NCBI GenBank assembly: GCA_900556485.1
Contig: USOX01000011.1
Coordinates: forward strand, 1-64,000
DNA: 64,000 nucleotides
Direction of reading: 5' to 3'
DNA from: an uncultured Dysgonomonas sp.
Lineage (GTDB): Bacteria > Bacteroidota > Bacteroidia > Bacteroidales > Dysgonomonadaceae
Translations under genes and position numbers: made by a program
The notes under the pieces: generated by a model
Seen by the model: the letters and a program-made list of their open reading frames with translations, nothing else
Database searches by the model: none
What the model was told of the DNA's origin: nothing
In this document: positions 45,483 through 54,738 of the stretch, in pieces
How the letters are laid out: each line of letters opens with the position of its first letter
Numbering within the stretch: the first letter of the stretch is position 1

Positions 45483-46582
45483 CAATGAAGGAATGCCTGG
45501 TAAAATGTATATAAATAGGAAATAATGATAATGCATCCGATCTTGATAGGTTGGTCATCCCAAAACTTTTTCATAAAGAATGGGTAAATGAGTACCAATG
45601 GTATCAAAAACCAAGATATTTGAGCAAAGCGATTTGAGAAGCTGGCTCTGATAACAATAACCCAGAATGCATTAGTCATTAAATAGATATTGAATAACCA
45701 GATATAGAATTTATCAGTATACATTTGTTTGAATATAAAATAATATCCGACTGCGACAGGAATTGCACTATACAGCAGAAAATCCCATCTGAATCCTGTA
45801 TGACTGAATTTATATTGGTCTTCATTGTTTGAAATATAACTGGCAAAACGATCATCACCAATTAGATTGCTATTTACTAACAGATTTGAGATAGTATTAC
45901 CTGCAATGAGTGAGACAACTATGCATCCTACCCAAGCCCAGAAATATATTTTAGAATCTTTTACAAATAAGGCTAGCACTGCTGCAGCGACTACGAGATA
46001 CATGGATTTATGGATTCCTAATGCCAGAATGGACAATATTACCATCAATGTAATATTTTGCCTGAAGCTTAGAGCAAGAATTATAACCGAAGCAGCCATA
46101 CCATTTCGGATTCCGTTGACCCCGTAGCTCCAAAATGTAAACATCGCAATTGCTACAATAAATGGTATCAGAAAATCTTCTTTGAAAATACGCTTGAATG
46201 CCCACCATAGAGAGCCAACATATATGAATGCGCAAAATAAAAAGAAGATATGTACATTACTATATTTGGCAAACCATAGCATTATAGTATTGAAAAGCCA
46301 CTCTCCATCATTGAATATCCGAAACTGTTCGATATCCATTTGTAGCCTGTAAAAGGATCTGGCATAAGTTAAAGTATCCCCAAAAACAAATGAGACAGGG
46401 CGTAACCCCATATATAAAATCACTATTACAGCAATAGCATAGGCTATAACCCTGTTTATAGCTCTTGTTTCGGGATTGAATAGCCTGCCAGAGAAACTTT
46501 CGAATACAGCGAAAATAACCAGAATGAGTACAAGATAGTTGAATAAATCGGTATATAAGTGCAAAGGAATCGAATCTATCAT
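45482..46582 (-). CDS. EpsG-family polysaccharide polymerase (Wzy role)
   Basis: The 366-residue integral membrane protein has about ten hydrophobic segments. It has the EpsG pattern: GDTLTYARSFYRL after two helices, a cytoplasmic loop, then FWSYGVNGIRNGMAASVIILAL. EpsG/Wzy proteins polymerise repeat units in the periplasm. It is the only Wzy candidate in the locus. The gene lies between the GT2 gene and the PglA-like gene. Confidence 0.82.
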   Translation of the reverse strand: MIDSIPLHLYTDLFNYLVLILVIFAVFESFSGRLFNPETRAINRVIAYAIAVIVILYMGLRPVSFVFGDTLTYARSFYRLQMDIEQFRIFNDGEWLFNTIMLWFAKYSNVHIFFLFCAFIYVGSLWWAFKRIFKEDFLIPFIVAIAMFTFWSYGVNGIRNGMAASVIILALSFRQNITLMVILSILALGIHKSMYLVVAAAVLALFVKDSKIYFWAWVGCIVVSLIAGNTISNLLVNSNLIGDDRFASYISNNEDQYKFSHTGFRWDFLLYSAIPVAVGYYFIFKQMYTDKFYIWLFNIYLMTNAFWVIVIRASFSNRFAQISWFLIPLVLIYPFFMKKFWDDQPIKIGCIIIISYLYTFYQAFLH

Positions 46583-46597
46583 ATCTGCTTCTGGTTC

Positions 46598-47518
46598 TTA
46601 TTTCAGAGTCACAACCTTATCTTGTTTATACTGGAATAAAAGATATAGGTAAAGGATAACCCCAAAAGGAATGGCCAAAACCGTCATAAATTCCCGTGGT
46701 GATTCTGATATAAATCTGGCATTACGGCAAATAATACTAGAGCTCACATAATGCACCGCTTCTATAAACCTTCGTTTTAGTGAAGGATGATGTTTCATCG
46801 ACTCTTTGCGTATAAAGGCAAATCCTCTAGGATTACGAAAATATTGGCGATACATATTCATTGAAGACCCATCAGTCTGGTAGTCTACATAACATAATAT
46901 TTCATTCATCGTCAATAATTGATATTTGAGATCAATCAACTGATATTTATAACCTAATCCGACATATTTCTCACCTTCGAAAACGGGATATTCGGGTACG
47001 CTATTTATTACAGATGTACGATATACCAATTTTTTGTCGCCTCTTCCACCTTGTACATAAAATCCAGAAAGGGTAGTCTGAGGGGTTATAAATTTTGTAC
47101 CTATTGTGGTGCCATCGAATCTGGCATCGAGCCCAATAATTCCGGCATATTTATCGGAGCCTTCTTTTCTCCATTTGTTTATTATTAATTCTACTGCATT
47201 ATCTGCAAGGTAATCATCCGAATCGATACATACATTCAGTTCCGTATCTATCAGACGATAAGCGGTATTATGCGCGCTGTGCATACCCTGGTTTTCCTGA
47301 TAGTGATATTCTATGGTAATTCTACCTTCGTCTATCCATCTTCCTATTAAATCGGCAGTAGCATCTGTAGAACCATCATCTATGATCAGCCATTTGAAAT
47401 CGGATGAAGTCTGACGTAACAGACTTTTGTAACATAACTCTATTGTATGGGCACGGTTGTAAGCCGGGGTAAATACAGTTAATGTCGGTTTTCTGTCAGA
47501 TATAGATTTTGAAGCCAT
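46598..47518 (-). CDS. Family 2 glycosyltransferase
   Basis: The 306-residue GT-A enzyme has LTVFTPAYNRAHTIELC, the LIIDDGSTDAT donor motif and the metal-binding NVCIDSDDYL. The C-terminus has a hydrophobic segment (FGVILYLYLLF) consistent with membrane attachment. Its start overlaps the upstream glycosyltransferase by about 40 bases. Confidence 0.9.
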   Translation of the reverse strand: MASKSISDRKPTLTVFTPAYNRAHTIELCYKSLLRQTSSDFKWLIIDDGSTDATADLIGRWIDEGRITIEYHYQENQGMHSAHNTAYRLIDTELNVCIDSDDYLADNAVELIINKWRKEGSDKYAGIIGLDARFDGTTIGTKFITPQTTLSGFYVQGGRGDKKLVYRTSVINSVPEYPVFEGEKYVGLGYKYQLIDLKYQLLTMNEILCYVDYQTDGSSMNMYRQYFRNPRGFAFIRKESMKHHPSLKRRFIEAVHYVSSSIICRNARFISESPREFMTVLAIPFGVILYLYLLFQYKQDKVVTLK

Positions 47519-48603
47519 TCTGCATTTTTATTAATATCGAAGCCGGCATCTTCTATTTCTTGTAAGCGGCTTTTTCTTTCATAATCTTTTATTTGTAATA
47601 CTCTGTTTGCCCATTCTTTGGCAGATAGATTGAGAGATAAAGACTCAACGAGATCCGGTATTATTGTACCCTCACTAGATATACCTGTCGAATTTATTAT
47701 TTTTAATCCTGAAGCTTGAGCTTCTAATTGAGCAACACTCAGCCCTTCGAAATGAGAAGGGAATAGAAATAAATCTATTCCTTGCAGTAAGTTTGGAATA
47801 TCGGAACGACTCCCCATAAATTTTACATTATCGTCCAATCCCAATTGCGAGGACTTTTGTTTTACTTTATCTTCTAGTTCGCCCCCACTACCTATAAGTA
47901 TTAATAATGCAGAGGGTTCGCTACAAACTATTTCGGCGAATATATCTAAGAGAAAAGAATGGTTTTTTTGATACGAAAATCGTGATACATTACCAATAAC
48001 TAATCGTTGGTTCCATCCATTGCTATTCCGTACTTTTTCTCTTTTAGCGGGATCGAATACCAAAGAATGTGCATCAATGGCATTTGGGAAAAATATTGTT
48101 TTATTTATTGAATGTTTCCCAAACAACCATTTGGCTGCACCCCAGCTACAAGTAAAATTATGGGTGAGGTATGGTCGCATAGCCCGCTTGAGTATATTTC
48201 TTACCGGTGTTTTTATATCAAATCCACAAGGCTGATTGTGGGCATGTGCGGCAATAAATGTAAGCCTCCGTCTATGAGCCTCTTTGTATATATAGTAACC
48301 TAATTCGGAGCAATGCCCATGAATCATTTTATATTCGGGATGTGTATCGAAAAAGTCAGACACATACTTCTTATATGATGAGGTATGTAATATGTTTAAA
48401 GGTGGAAATCGGAATATTTTACAGCCCATGCTTTCTATTTCGTTATCATAGGCGCCTCTTTCTTCGCGATGTACTATAAAATCGAAAGTCACTTTAGTAC
48501 GGTCTATCTTTCGAAGATAATTCATTACCATAGTCTCGGCTCCTCCTCTATTAAGGATAGTGAAAAGCATAAGTACTCTGATTGGCTCTTGAGTCATATT
48601 CAA
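47479..48603 (-). CDS. Family 4-type glycosyltransferase (EpsF-like)
   Basis: The 374-residue GT-B enzyme has the LNRGGAETMVMNYLRKID acceptor-lobe motif and the GT4 signature LFPSHFEGLSVAQLEAQASGL. A start two codons later is possible. The closest familiar type is EpsF-like EPS glycosyltransferase. It is 14 bases after the dehydratase gene. Confidence 0.9.
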   Translation of the reverse strand: MNMTQEPIRVLMLFTILNRGGAETMVMNYLRKIDRTKVTFDFIVHREERGAYDNEIESMGCKIFRFPPLNILHTSSYKKYVSDFFDTHPEYKMIHGHCSELGYYIYKEAHRRRLTFIAAHAHNQPCGFDIKTPVRNILKRAMRPYLTHNFTCSWGAAKWLFGKHSINKTIFFPNAIDAHSLVFDPAKREKVRNSNGWNQRLVIGNVSRFSYQKNHSFLLDIFAEIVCSEPSALLILIGSGGELEDKVKQKSSQLGLDDNVKFMGSRSDIPNLLQGIDLFLFPSHFEGLSVAQLEAQASGLKIINSTGISSEGTIIPDLVESLSLNLSAKEWANRVLQIKDYERKSRLQEIEDAGFDINKNAEWLQNLYLTENRH

Positions 48604-48617
48604 TCTTTAGCCTTTAT

Positions 48618-50552
48618 CTATATTACAAGTTTTTCCTTATCAAAGACTTCGAACTTAGAATTATTGCTTTTAAATTCGGGAACGATAAGTTTCATCATCC
48701 TGACCGTACCCATCATATCTGTTTTTTTAGCATACTCGATAAGCCTCATCACTTTAATCATTAATTCCTTGCTATCTATTTTATCGGCTTGTGCTATTCG
48801 TATTTTTTGATTCTTAGTTATTTGAGTGGATTCAATATCAGTCAATAACTCTTCGTAGAGTTTTTCACCTGGACGAAGCCCTGTATATTCTATCTTTATA
48901 TCTTCATCTGGGATAAGCCCTGAGAGTAATATCATCTTGCGGGCAAGGTTATCTATCTTTACTTGTTCGCCCATATCGAAGACAAATATTTCGCCACCTT
49001 TGCCCATAGTTGCGGCTTGTAATACCAATCTGCAAGCTTCAGGTATGGTCATAAAATAGCGTATCATTTCGGGATGAGTGACAGTTACAGGTCCTCCACA
49101 GGCTATTTGTTCTCTGAATAGAGGGATTACAGAACCATTGCTCCCTAATACATTACCAAAGCGAACAGTAATGAATTGGGTATTAGATGAACTATTCAAT
49201 CCTTGTACACTTAGTTCGGCTATGCGTTTTGTCGCCCCCATAACGCTTGTAGGGTTCACAGCCTTGTCTGTAGATATCATTATGAATTTTTCTACATTGT
49301 AAAGCTGTGAGTAGCGGGCAAAATTTAAAGTGCCCCAAACATTAGTCATAACTCCCTCACAAGGATAGTTCTCGATAATGGGTACGTGTTTATAGGCTGC
49401 AGCATGAAATACAAAGTTGGGCCTGTATTCATCAAGTATATCTTTGATGCTTGTTTCGGAACGTACATCACTTAATATAAAAATTATATCCTGATCAGGA
49501 AACTTCCTTTTCATATCAAGTTTTAAATTATGCAAAGGTGTTTCTGCGATATCTAATAGAATTAACCGTTTTGCTCCAAACCGAGCTAACTGAACAGATA
49601 TTTCGTGCCCGATAGAACCAGCTGCTCCGGTTACTAATACGGTTTTTTCGCTTACTTCACGGGATACAGCTTCTATATCTATTTTTATTTCTTCGCGTTG
49701 TAGAAGATCCTCTATATCAATGTTTTTTATTTGTTGCTGTATATTCTGTTTATTCAGTGGGTGTATTTCTCCTCCCATCAGCATGCGTATATTGTGTTCT
49801 ATGCAACTGTATACCAGTTTGTTACATTCTGAATTGAAATCTACATAATTGGTAAATACAATATGAGATATTTTGTGCTTAACAGAAAGAAGCACTTTGT
49901 CTAAATCTCCATCCCAGGTATAGACTTGTAGTCCAGCGATTTTAAGCCCTTTTTTTCGTTGTTTACCACTTAAAATGCCTACTACTTTGTATGGGCTTTC
50001 TTCATTGTTATTTATCTGTGAGGCTAACAAAGGTACGTTATCATTATCTCCATAAATCAGCACATTGCTGGTTTGTCTGTCGTTTGTATGTAGGATGGAA
50101 TAATAAACACTTACTATAAAAGCCCGGGAAGAAATCATTAAAAATGATGATATAAATATGTCCAATAAGCCACAGGTGAGCGCATGTTGTATACTTAGTA
50201 TCTGTTGTTTGATAACTGCCAGAGAAATTAATAAGCATTTGATAAGTAGAATAAGGAATATTCCATTTAATTCGCGGAGGGTTGAAAACCTTATACTGGT
50301 TTTATACAATCGGGACAAAAAGAACAAGACAGTGGAGATTATGGTAGCCTGAACCATAATATATCCTATAGTATTTATTGTATTGCCTTTACCTTGTATA
50401 TACCCAACAAGCAATAAAGCACATAAGGTGCCGATAGAAGATAACAGTAAATCGAAAGCAAATACAATGCCTCGATTCAGGTATTGCATATTGCGCAATT
50501 TATCTCTATAACTTGTATTGATAGAAAATATACTTTTTTTGAGTAATAACAT
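48618..50552 (-). CDS. Membrane UDP-GlcNAc 4,6-dehydratase (PglF/CapD/FlaA1-like)
   Basis: The 644-residue protein has four N-terminal membrane helices (about 25-135), a CoA-binding-like Rossmann domain (about 145-270) and an SDR domain (about 295-600). The SDR domain has the NAD motif TGAAGSIGHE and the catalytic-type sequence STDKAVNPTSVMGATKR, where Met replaces the Tyr of classical SDRs as in PglF-type dehydratases. It supplies the 4-keto-6-deoxy sugar for the PglE/PglD-like enzymes. A composite intergenic repeat lies in the 142-base gap before it. Confidence 0.92.
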   Translation of the reverse strand: MLLLKKSIFSINTSYRDKLRNMQYLNRGIVFAFDLLLSSIGTLCALLLVGYIQGKGNTINTIGYIMVQATIISTVLFFLSRLYKTSIRFSTLRELNGIFLILLIKCLLISLAVIKQQILSIQHALTCGLLDIFISSFLMISSRAFIVSVYYSILHTNDRQTSNVLIYGDNDNVPLLASQINNNEESPYKVVGILSGKQRKKGLKIAGLQVYTWDGDLDKVLLSVKHKISHIVFTNYVDFNSECNKLVYSCIEHNIRMLMGGEIHPLNKQNIQQQIKNIDIEDLLQREEIKIDIEAVSREVSEKTVLVTGAAGSIGHEISVQLARFGAKRLILLDIAETPLHNLKLDMKRKFPDQDIIFILSDVRSETSIKDILDEYRPNFVFHAAAYKHVPIIENYPCEGVMTNVWGTLNFARYSQLYNVEKFIMISTDKAVNPTSVMGATKRIAELSVQGLNSSSNTQFITVRFGNVLGSNGSVIPLFREQIACGGPVTVTHPEMIRYFMTIPEACRLVLQAATMGKGGEIFVFDMGEQVKIDNLARKMILLSGLIPDEDIKIEYTGLRPGEKLYEELLTDIESTQITKNQKIRIAQADKIDSKELMIKVMRLIEYAKKTDMMGTVRMMKLIVPEFKSNNSKFEVFDKEKLVI

Positions 50553-50563
50553 CTTTTTAAAAT

Positions 50564-50648
50564 TTTATCTATAGATTAGATAGCAAGCGTGTTATTGTGT
50601 GGGAAGGTTACAGCATTCTAATGATGCTAAATGTGTCACTTTTGTCAC
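50564..50648 (-). repeat. Recurrent intergenic element, copy 2
   Basis: The minus strand carries GTGACAAAAGTGACAC (50648-50633), then ATAACACGCTTG (50595-50584) and TATAGATAAA (50573-50564). This copy lies between upxY and the dehydratase gene and is oriented with the operon. The outer arms are less well paired than in copies 1 and 3. Confidence 0.6.
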
Positions 50649-50694
50649 CTTTTGATTTTAAGTGGTTGATGGCGAGTGTTGTTTTAAGCTGGTG

Positions 50695-51213
50695 CTAATT
50701 ATGTAATTTACTGAGCATATTTGCCTGAACTATTAGTTTGAAGGTAGCAATACCTTCAAGCCTAACAAGCATTTTGCTACAGTCGTTATTGGTATCGATT
50801 AGTTCTCCTTCGATACCTTTCAGGCAGCCATCGGTAACTAATACCCGGTCACCTTTTTCGAAAGTCTCTTCTAAAGTGCATTTTACACCGCTTTCACAGA
50901 TTAATTTAAAGTCGTCCATCTGCTTTTGTGGAACAACAAGCAGGTTCTTGCCATCCATCGCTTTTATATACGATATTTTGACTCCATAGTCATTGGCTAT
51001 TGAGATTCCGGTATAAAAATCTGTATATATAAATACAATGTTGGGTATGACAGGTGTTAAAACTTCGGCTTTCCGGTCTTTCCGTTTTCTGACTTCTTTT
51101 CGGAATGGCACATAGTTTTCTATACCAAGTTGTTCTAACTTGGATTTTATTAACCTTTCTTGATTGCGTCTGACACGGGCTGCAAACCAGACATTAGAAT
51201 TGTAATACGACAT
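50695..51213 (-). CDS. UpxY family NusG-like transcription antiterminator
   Basis: The 172-residue protein has an N-terminal NGN domain (about 7-110, VWFAARVRRNQERLIKSKLEQLG) and a KOW motif (about 119-150, KGDRVLVTDGCLKGIEGEL). UpxY proteins allow RNA polymerase to read through the long leader and operon of their own capsule locus. It heads the main EPS transcript after a leader of several hundred bases. No UpxZ partner gene follows; the next gene is the dehydratase. Confidence 0.9.
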   Translation of the reverse strand: MSYYNSNVWFAARVRRNQERLIKSKLEQLGIENYVPFRKEVRKRKDRKAEVLTPVIPNIVFIYTDFYTGISIANDYGVKISYIKAMDGKNLLVVPQKQMDDFKLICESGVKCTLEETFEKGDRVLVTDGCLKGIEGELIDTNNDCSKMLVRLEGIATFKLIVQANMLSKLHN

Positions 51214-51809
51214 TAAGGTATGATTTTTTGATGTAATAATTAGGTTAAGTATGGTAGATTTTGCTGCTCTATTTTTATTCCATCTTTGTATTAAAGAGAA
51301 TCAGATAATTTTAAAGAATAGACAAAGCTTCGCTGTTGAAGGGTACATATATACCCTCTCAAAAAAGAAATTTTTTATTGAATGAAATTATAAATAGAAC
51401 CAATGTAGATATAAGCAGGGCGGTGCTTAATTATAAGGTGCTAATAATTATAATTTCTATGGAGAATTTTAAACAGAGTAAACTATATGTTCGTAAATCT
51501 TTTGGCAAGATTGCTTCACATAAGTAATCTGTTAATGATTAATTTTAATTAATGTTATTAAAATTTTTAAACAATAATATTATAAATAAAAGTTTCAGCA
51601 ATAACTATTCTGTATATTTTAACGAGTAAATAAATGCGTCTTCACATGCCTATTTTTCAATAGTTGAGCATCTGTGCAAATATAGAAAGAATATTGAAAT
51701 AAAATGTAAGAATCTTAAAAAATGTATCAATTTTAATGAAAATGTAACAATAAATATTCTGATTATCTGTGTGTTAAATGTTTATTAAAAATAATACTAT
51801 ATATAGCCT
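51214..51809 (-). other. Long leader/intergenic region upstream of upxY
   Basis: About 600 very AT-rich bases without a supported gene. On the minus strand TATATTTG (51684-51677) matches the -7 consensus and would give a leader of roughly 460 bases, the kind of untranslated leader through which UpxY acts. A hairpin AGGGTA/TACCCT (51340-51345 with 51352-51357) lies 127 bases before upxY. I did not find long inverted repeats flanking an invertible promoter. Confidence 0.45.
51677..51684 (-). promoter_or_regulatory. Candidate -7 promoter element of the upxY operon
   Basis: The minus strand reads TATATTTG, an exact TAnnTTTG match, 464 bases before the upxY start. The -33 element is not distinct. 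Confidence 0.35.
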
Positions 51810-52970
51810 TTATGATAATCCGATAAGTGAGTAAAATGCTGTCAATGATACTTCGTTGTCTTTTAACTCTTTGTTTGTCAAGTTTGTATAGGCTTTATTT
51901 CTTAGGTTATCGTCATTTATGAATAATTCTATATGTTGTGCTATATCGTTGCTATTCATCTTACAGATTAAGCCTGTTACTTTATTTTCTATAATAGAAT
52001 CAGCAGTTGTGAAATTTGTTGTTACTATGGGCTTATTTAGTAAAGATGCTTCTATTAAGGATAGCCCTAATCCTTCAAAATATGAAGTTTGTACGTAAAT
52101 GTCGCATGCATTCATATAAGAATAAGGGTTATCAGTGAAACCTACTAATGTAATGTAATTTTCCAGACCTAATTCTTTGACTTGATGTTCTATATTTTTG
52201 CGTTCTATTCCTTCGCCTACTATGTACCAATGAATTTTATATCCTTTGTCTATCAGTATTCGGCAGCTTTTAGGAATTTGATCTAAACCTTTGAGTTCTG
52301 TCAAACGTGCGACTGTTACTAGGTTGATGCATGTATTATCGAAAGGGTATAGAGGTTGTTCTTTACCCATTGATTGGATAATACCTTTGTCTACAATGTC
52401 TTTGATTACAATAGCGTTCACCTCTTTACCAATATTCTTCATCGAATTAATAAAGGAATCTTTACTTTCGGGAGATACAGTTACAACTTTGTTGAAAGAT
52501 TTATAAAATTTGTAGTCAAAAGAAGGGTTATAACCGGCTTTAATATAATCGGTATTAATCCATGCATATTTTTTCTCAGACTTTACTAATTGTGAGACAA
52601 AATAAGTAGAGAAGCCTTGGTTATAAGCAATGGTTATATGATTATTACCTTTCAGTTCAGGAAGATATTTCCCTATGGACTTCCAGAACAATTGGGAGGT
52701 ATGCATTTTCTTTTTAGTATTGGCTTTTTTCAATATCCAGAACCTAATTCTCTTTAGAATATGTATTTTTTTATTGTTGAATGACAAATGTTCATAATAT
52801 TTTACTTTTATTTCTTTAGGTAGAAACTTTTCGAATGATCCTTCTTTACGAAAAAGCAATAAGGATACATCTAAGAGTGAATAATCTAAATTGTTGAGAA
52901 GGGTCACAAGACTTTTTTCAGCTCCGCCACAGTGCAAAGATTCAATAACAAACAGTATTTGTTTCTTCAT
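51810..52970 (-). CDS. Family 4-type glycosyltransferase
   Basis: The 386-residue GT-B enzyme starts with IESLHCGGAEKSLVTLLNNLD, and its donor lobe carries QTSYFEGLGLSLIEASLLNKP. It resembles the glycosyltransferase at 31658 in layout, so the two may be distant paralogues. Its start overlaps the pyruvyl transferase gene by 29 bases. Confidence 0.9.
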   Translation of the reverse strand: MKKQILFVIESLHCGGAEKSLVTLLNNLDYSLLDVSLLLFRKEGSFEKFLPKEIKVKYYEHLSFNNKKIHILKRIRFWILKKANTKKKMHTSQLFWKSIGKYLPELKGNNHITIAYNQGFSTYFVSQLVKSEKKYAWINTDYIKAGYNPSFDYKFYKSFNKVVTVSPESKDSFINSMKNIGKEVNAIVIKDIVDKGIIQSMGKEQPLYPFDNTCINLVTVARLTELKGLDQIPKSCRILIDKGYKIHWYIVGEGIERKNIEHQVKELGLENYITLVGFTDNPYSYMNACDIYVQTSYFEGLGLSLIEASLLNKPIVTTNFTTADSIIENKVTGLICKMNSNDIAQHIELFINDDNLRNKAYTNLTNKELKDNEVSLTAFYSLIGLS

Positions 52971-54063
52971 AACGAGATAGATTGTTTTGTAAAAAAGACT
53001 TAGATTCTGTTATATACTTCTCTAATATTGGATTTATGATTTCATATTGAATAGGACTTAAAAGATTAAAATCATTTTCATCTTTTATTAGATATTGGTT
53101 CAGTCCTACTAGGTCTAAGAGATCTCTCATTCTGGTATTAATTTCTTCGGAACGGTTAATTACACAGACTTGCTTTTCGAATATCAGCGAAAATGCGAGT
53201 GCATGAAAAGAATTGGTGAATATATGCTCTGCATGATATGCCAATGAAAGAAACATATCGGGGGCACTATGCCATAGATTTTTATCAGCGTATGTGATAT
53301 TCATATTTACAGTATAAATCTTATAGCCTTTTTCTAAAGCAATGCTCTTTGCCAATTTCTCTATTAAAGGATTGGACTCAAAGTCATATACAAATATAAA
53401 TTTCTCAGAGATAGGGGAGACAAATGTTTCAAGCCAGTGAGTATTTGGTATTAAGAATACAGGGTCTAGCACCTGCTTCGCTTTTAATCCTAATCCACCC
53501 AGAATAGATACAGCAGATGTTTCCCTTACTGATATAGCATTTAATCTTCTTGCTTTTTCGTAAACAAAAGGTTTTATCTCATCAGCTATCTCATCTGTGG
53601 CAAAGCTGGCGGCATATGATAGCTTAAGCTTATTATCCGGGACAAAATCGAGATAGAAGGCAGCGTCTTTCCCATTGGAAAATAGAGTATTCCATATCTG
53701 GTCGCTTCCACATATATAAGCATCTGCCTCCGGTAGATTTTCTTTCAGTTCTTTATTTGTGCGATAAAGGGTGGAATCGGTATTTATGTATTGGTCAGAA
53801 AATTTGTCGAATGCTTTTTTCTTTTTTAGGATATTAAGCCTTCCCGGAAGTCTTGTCAATAAGTATAAATATTTTAAAGGGAATCTTTTATATTTAGGGT
53901 TGGATATTGTCCATAAATTGAAATGGTTATCCAAATAATAAGGCTTATAATGAATAGCCTGAGATTCATGACCAAGCGTTTGTAGGTAATATAATAATGC
54001 ATACTCTTGTAATGTGGCACCATAATTATAAACCTCATGGCATGTTATGGTTTTTATTTTCAT
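52942..54063 (-). CDS. Polysaccharide pyruvyl transferase family protein
   Basis: The 373-residue protein matches the family: TCHEVYNYGATLQEYALLYYLQ at the N-terminus, then DAYICGSDQIWN, SYAASFATDEI and the C-terminal HIFTNSFHALAFSLIF motif. These enzymes add ketal pyruvate to EPS sugars from phosphoenolpyruvate, giving the polymer a negative charge. The neighbouring acyltransferase suggests further decoration. Confidence 0.88.
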   Translation of the reverse strand: MKIKTITCHEVYNYGATLQEYALLYYLQTLGHESQAIHYKPYYLDNHFNLWTISNPKYKRFPLKYLYLLTRLPGRLNILKKKKAFDKFSDQYINTDSTLYRTNKELKENLPEADAYICGSDQIWNTLFSNGKDAAFYLDFVPDNKLKLSYAASFATDEIADEIKPFVYEKARRLNAISVRETSAVSILGGLGLKAKQVLDPVFLIPNTHWLETFVSPISEKFIFVYDFESNPLIEKLAKSIALEKGYKIYTVNMNITYADKNLWHSAPDMFLSLAYHAEHIFTNSFHALAFSLIFEKQVCVINRSEEINTRMRDLLDLVGLNQYLIKDENDFNLLSPIQYEIINPILEKYITESKSFLQNNLSRYEETNTVCY

Positions 54064-54102
54064 ATGTAGGCGTTTATAAATTGTCTTATTTTCTGATTGA
54101 TT

Positions 54103-54738
54103 TTATCTGTATTTCTCAATAAAGAGATCTATGTCAAAAAAATCTTCTACTCTTTCTTTTATTGTAGTATCATCCCATTCCCACCATTTTATATGATTAA
54201 GAGTTTCTATTGTTTTTTTATCATGTTTCATAGAAATGATACGGGCAGGGATTCCTCCGGCTAAAGCATAGTCAGGAATATCCTTTGTTACTACGGCGTT
54301 TGACGCTATTGTAACTCCATTGCCTATTGTAACTCCTGGTAGTATATATGCTCCTGTACCTATCCATACGTCGTTTCCAATTGTTATTCCGGCTTTTTGC
54401 TCCTTATTTTTCAAAAGGCGGTCTTTCTCTTTCTCTGTTATTAATCCATGTTTATAAAGGTTGGGTATCAGAGGAAAATTGGTGACCTGCATTATTGTAT
54501 GCCAACCTTCATCTACTATAAGTCTGACATCCATAGCCAGACTTGAATATTTTCCGATAGAAACCTCAGCAGTTGTCCATCGCCATATTTTTGCGCCATT
54601 ATTTATTGTGCGATGTCCTATTGACGTATATTTATCATTTTCTAATAATGAATAATCTGTCTTTCTTAACAATGTCTTATAATCTACACCTAATATTTTC
54701 CACAAAAGGGTGCGCAGTTTAGATAATATGCTGTTCAT
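54103..54738 (-). CDS. Hexapeptide-repeat acyltransferase (CatB/VatB-like)
   Basis: The 211-residue left-handed beta-helix protein has repeats [29 protein letters not shown] and the characteristic [10 protein letters not shown] end. The insert [17 protein letters not shown] carries the likely catalytic His of xenobiotic/O-acetyltransferases. It probably acetylates a sugar of the EPS. It overlaps the flippase gene by 20 bases. Confidence 0.87.
   Translation of the reverse strand: MNSILSKLRTLLWKILGVDYKTLLRKTDYSLLENDKYTSIGHRTINNGAKIWRWTTAEVSIGKYSSLAMDVRLIVDEGWHTIMQVTNFPLIPNLYKHGLITEKEKDRLLKNKEQKAGITIGNDVWIGTGAYILPGVTIGNGVTIASNAVVTKDIPDYALAGGIPARIISMKHDKKTIETLNHIKWWEWDDTTIKERVEDFFDIDLFIEKYR

Noticed and set aside
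51336..51527. 63-codon plus-strand frame upstream of upxY
   Set aside because: It lies in the presumed upxY leader, antisense to it, and has no recognisable domain or signal sequence.
51214..51809. Invertible promoter flanked by inverted repeats, as in Bacteroides capsule loci
   Set aside because: I looked for matching inverted repeats around the leader and found only a short 6-bp hairpin.
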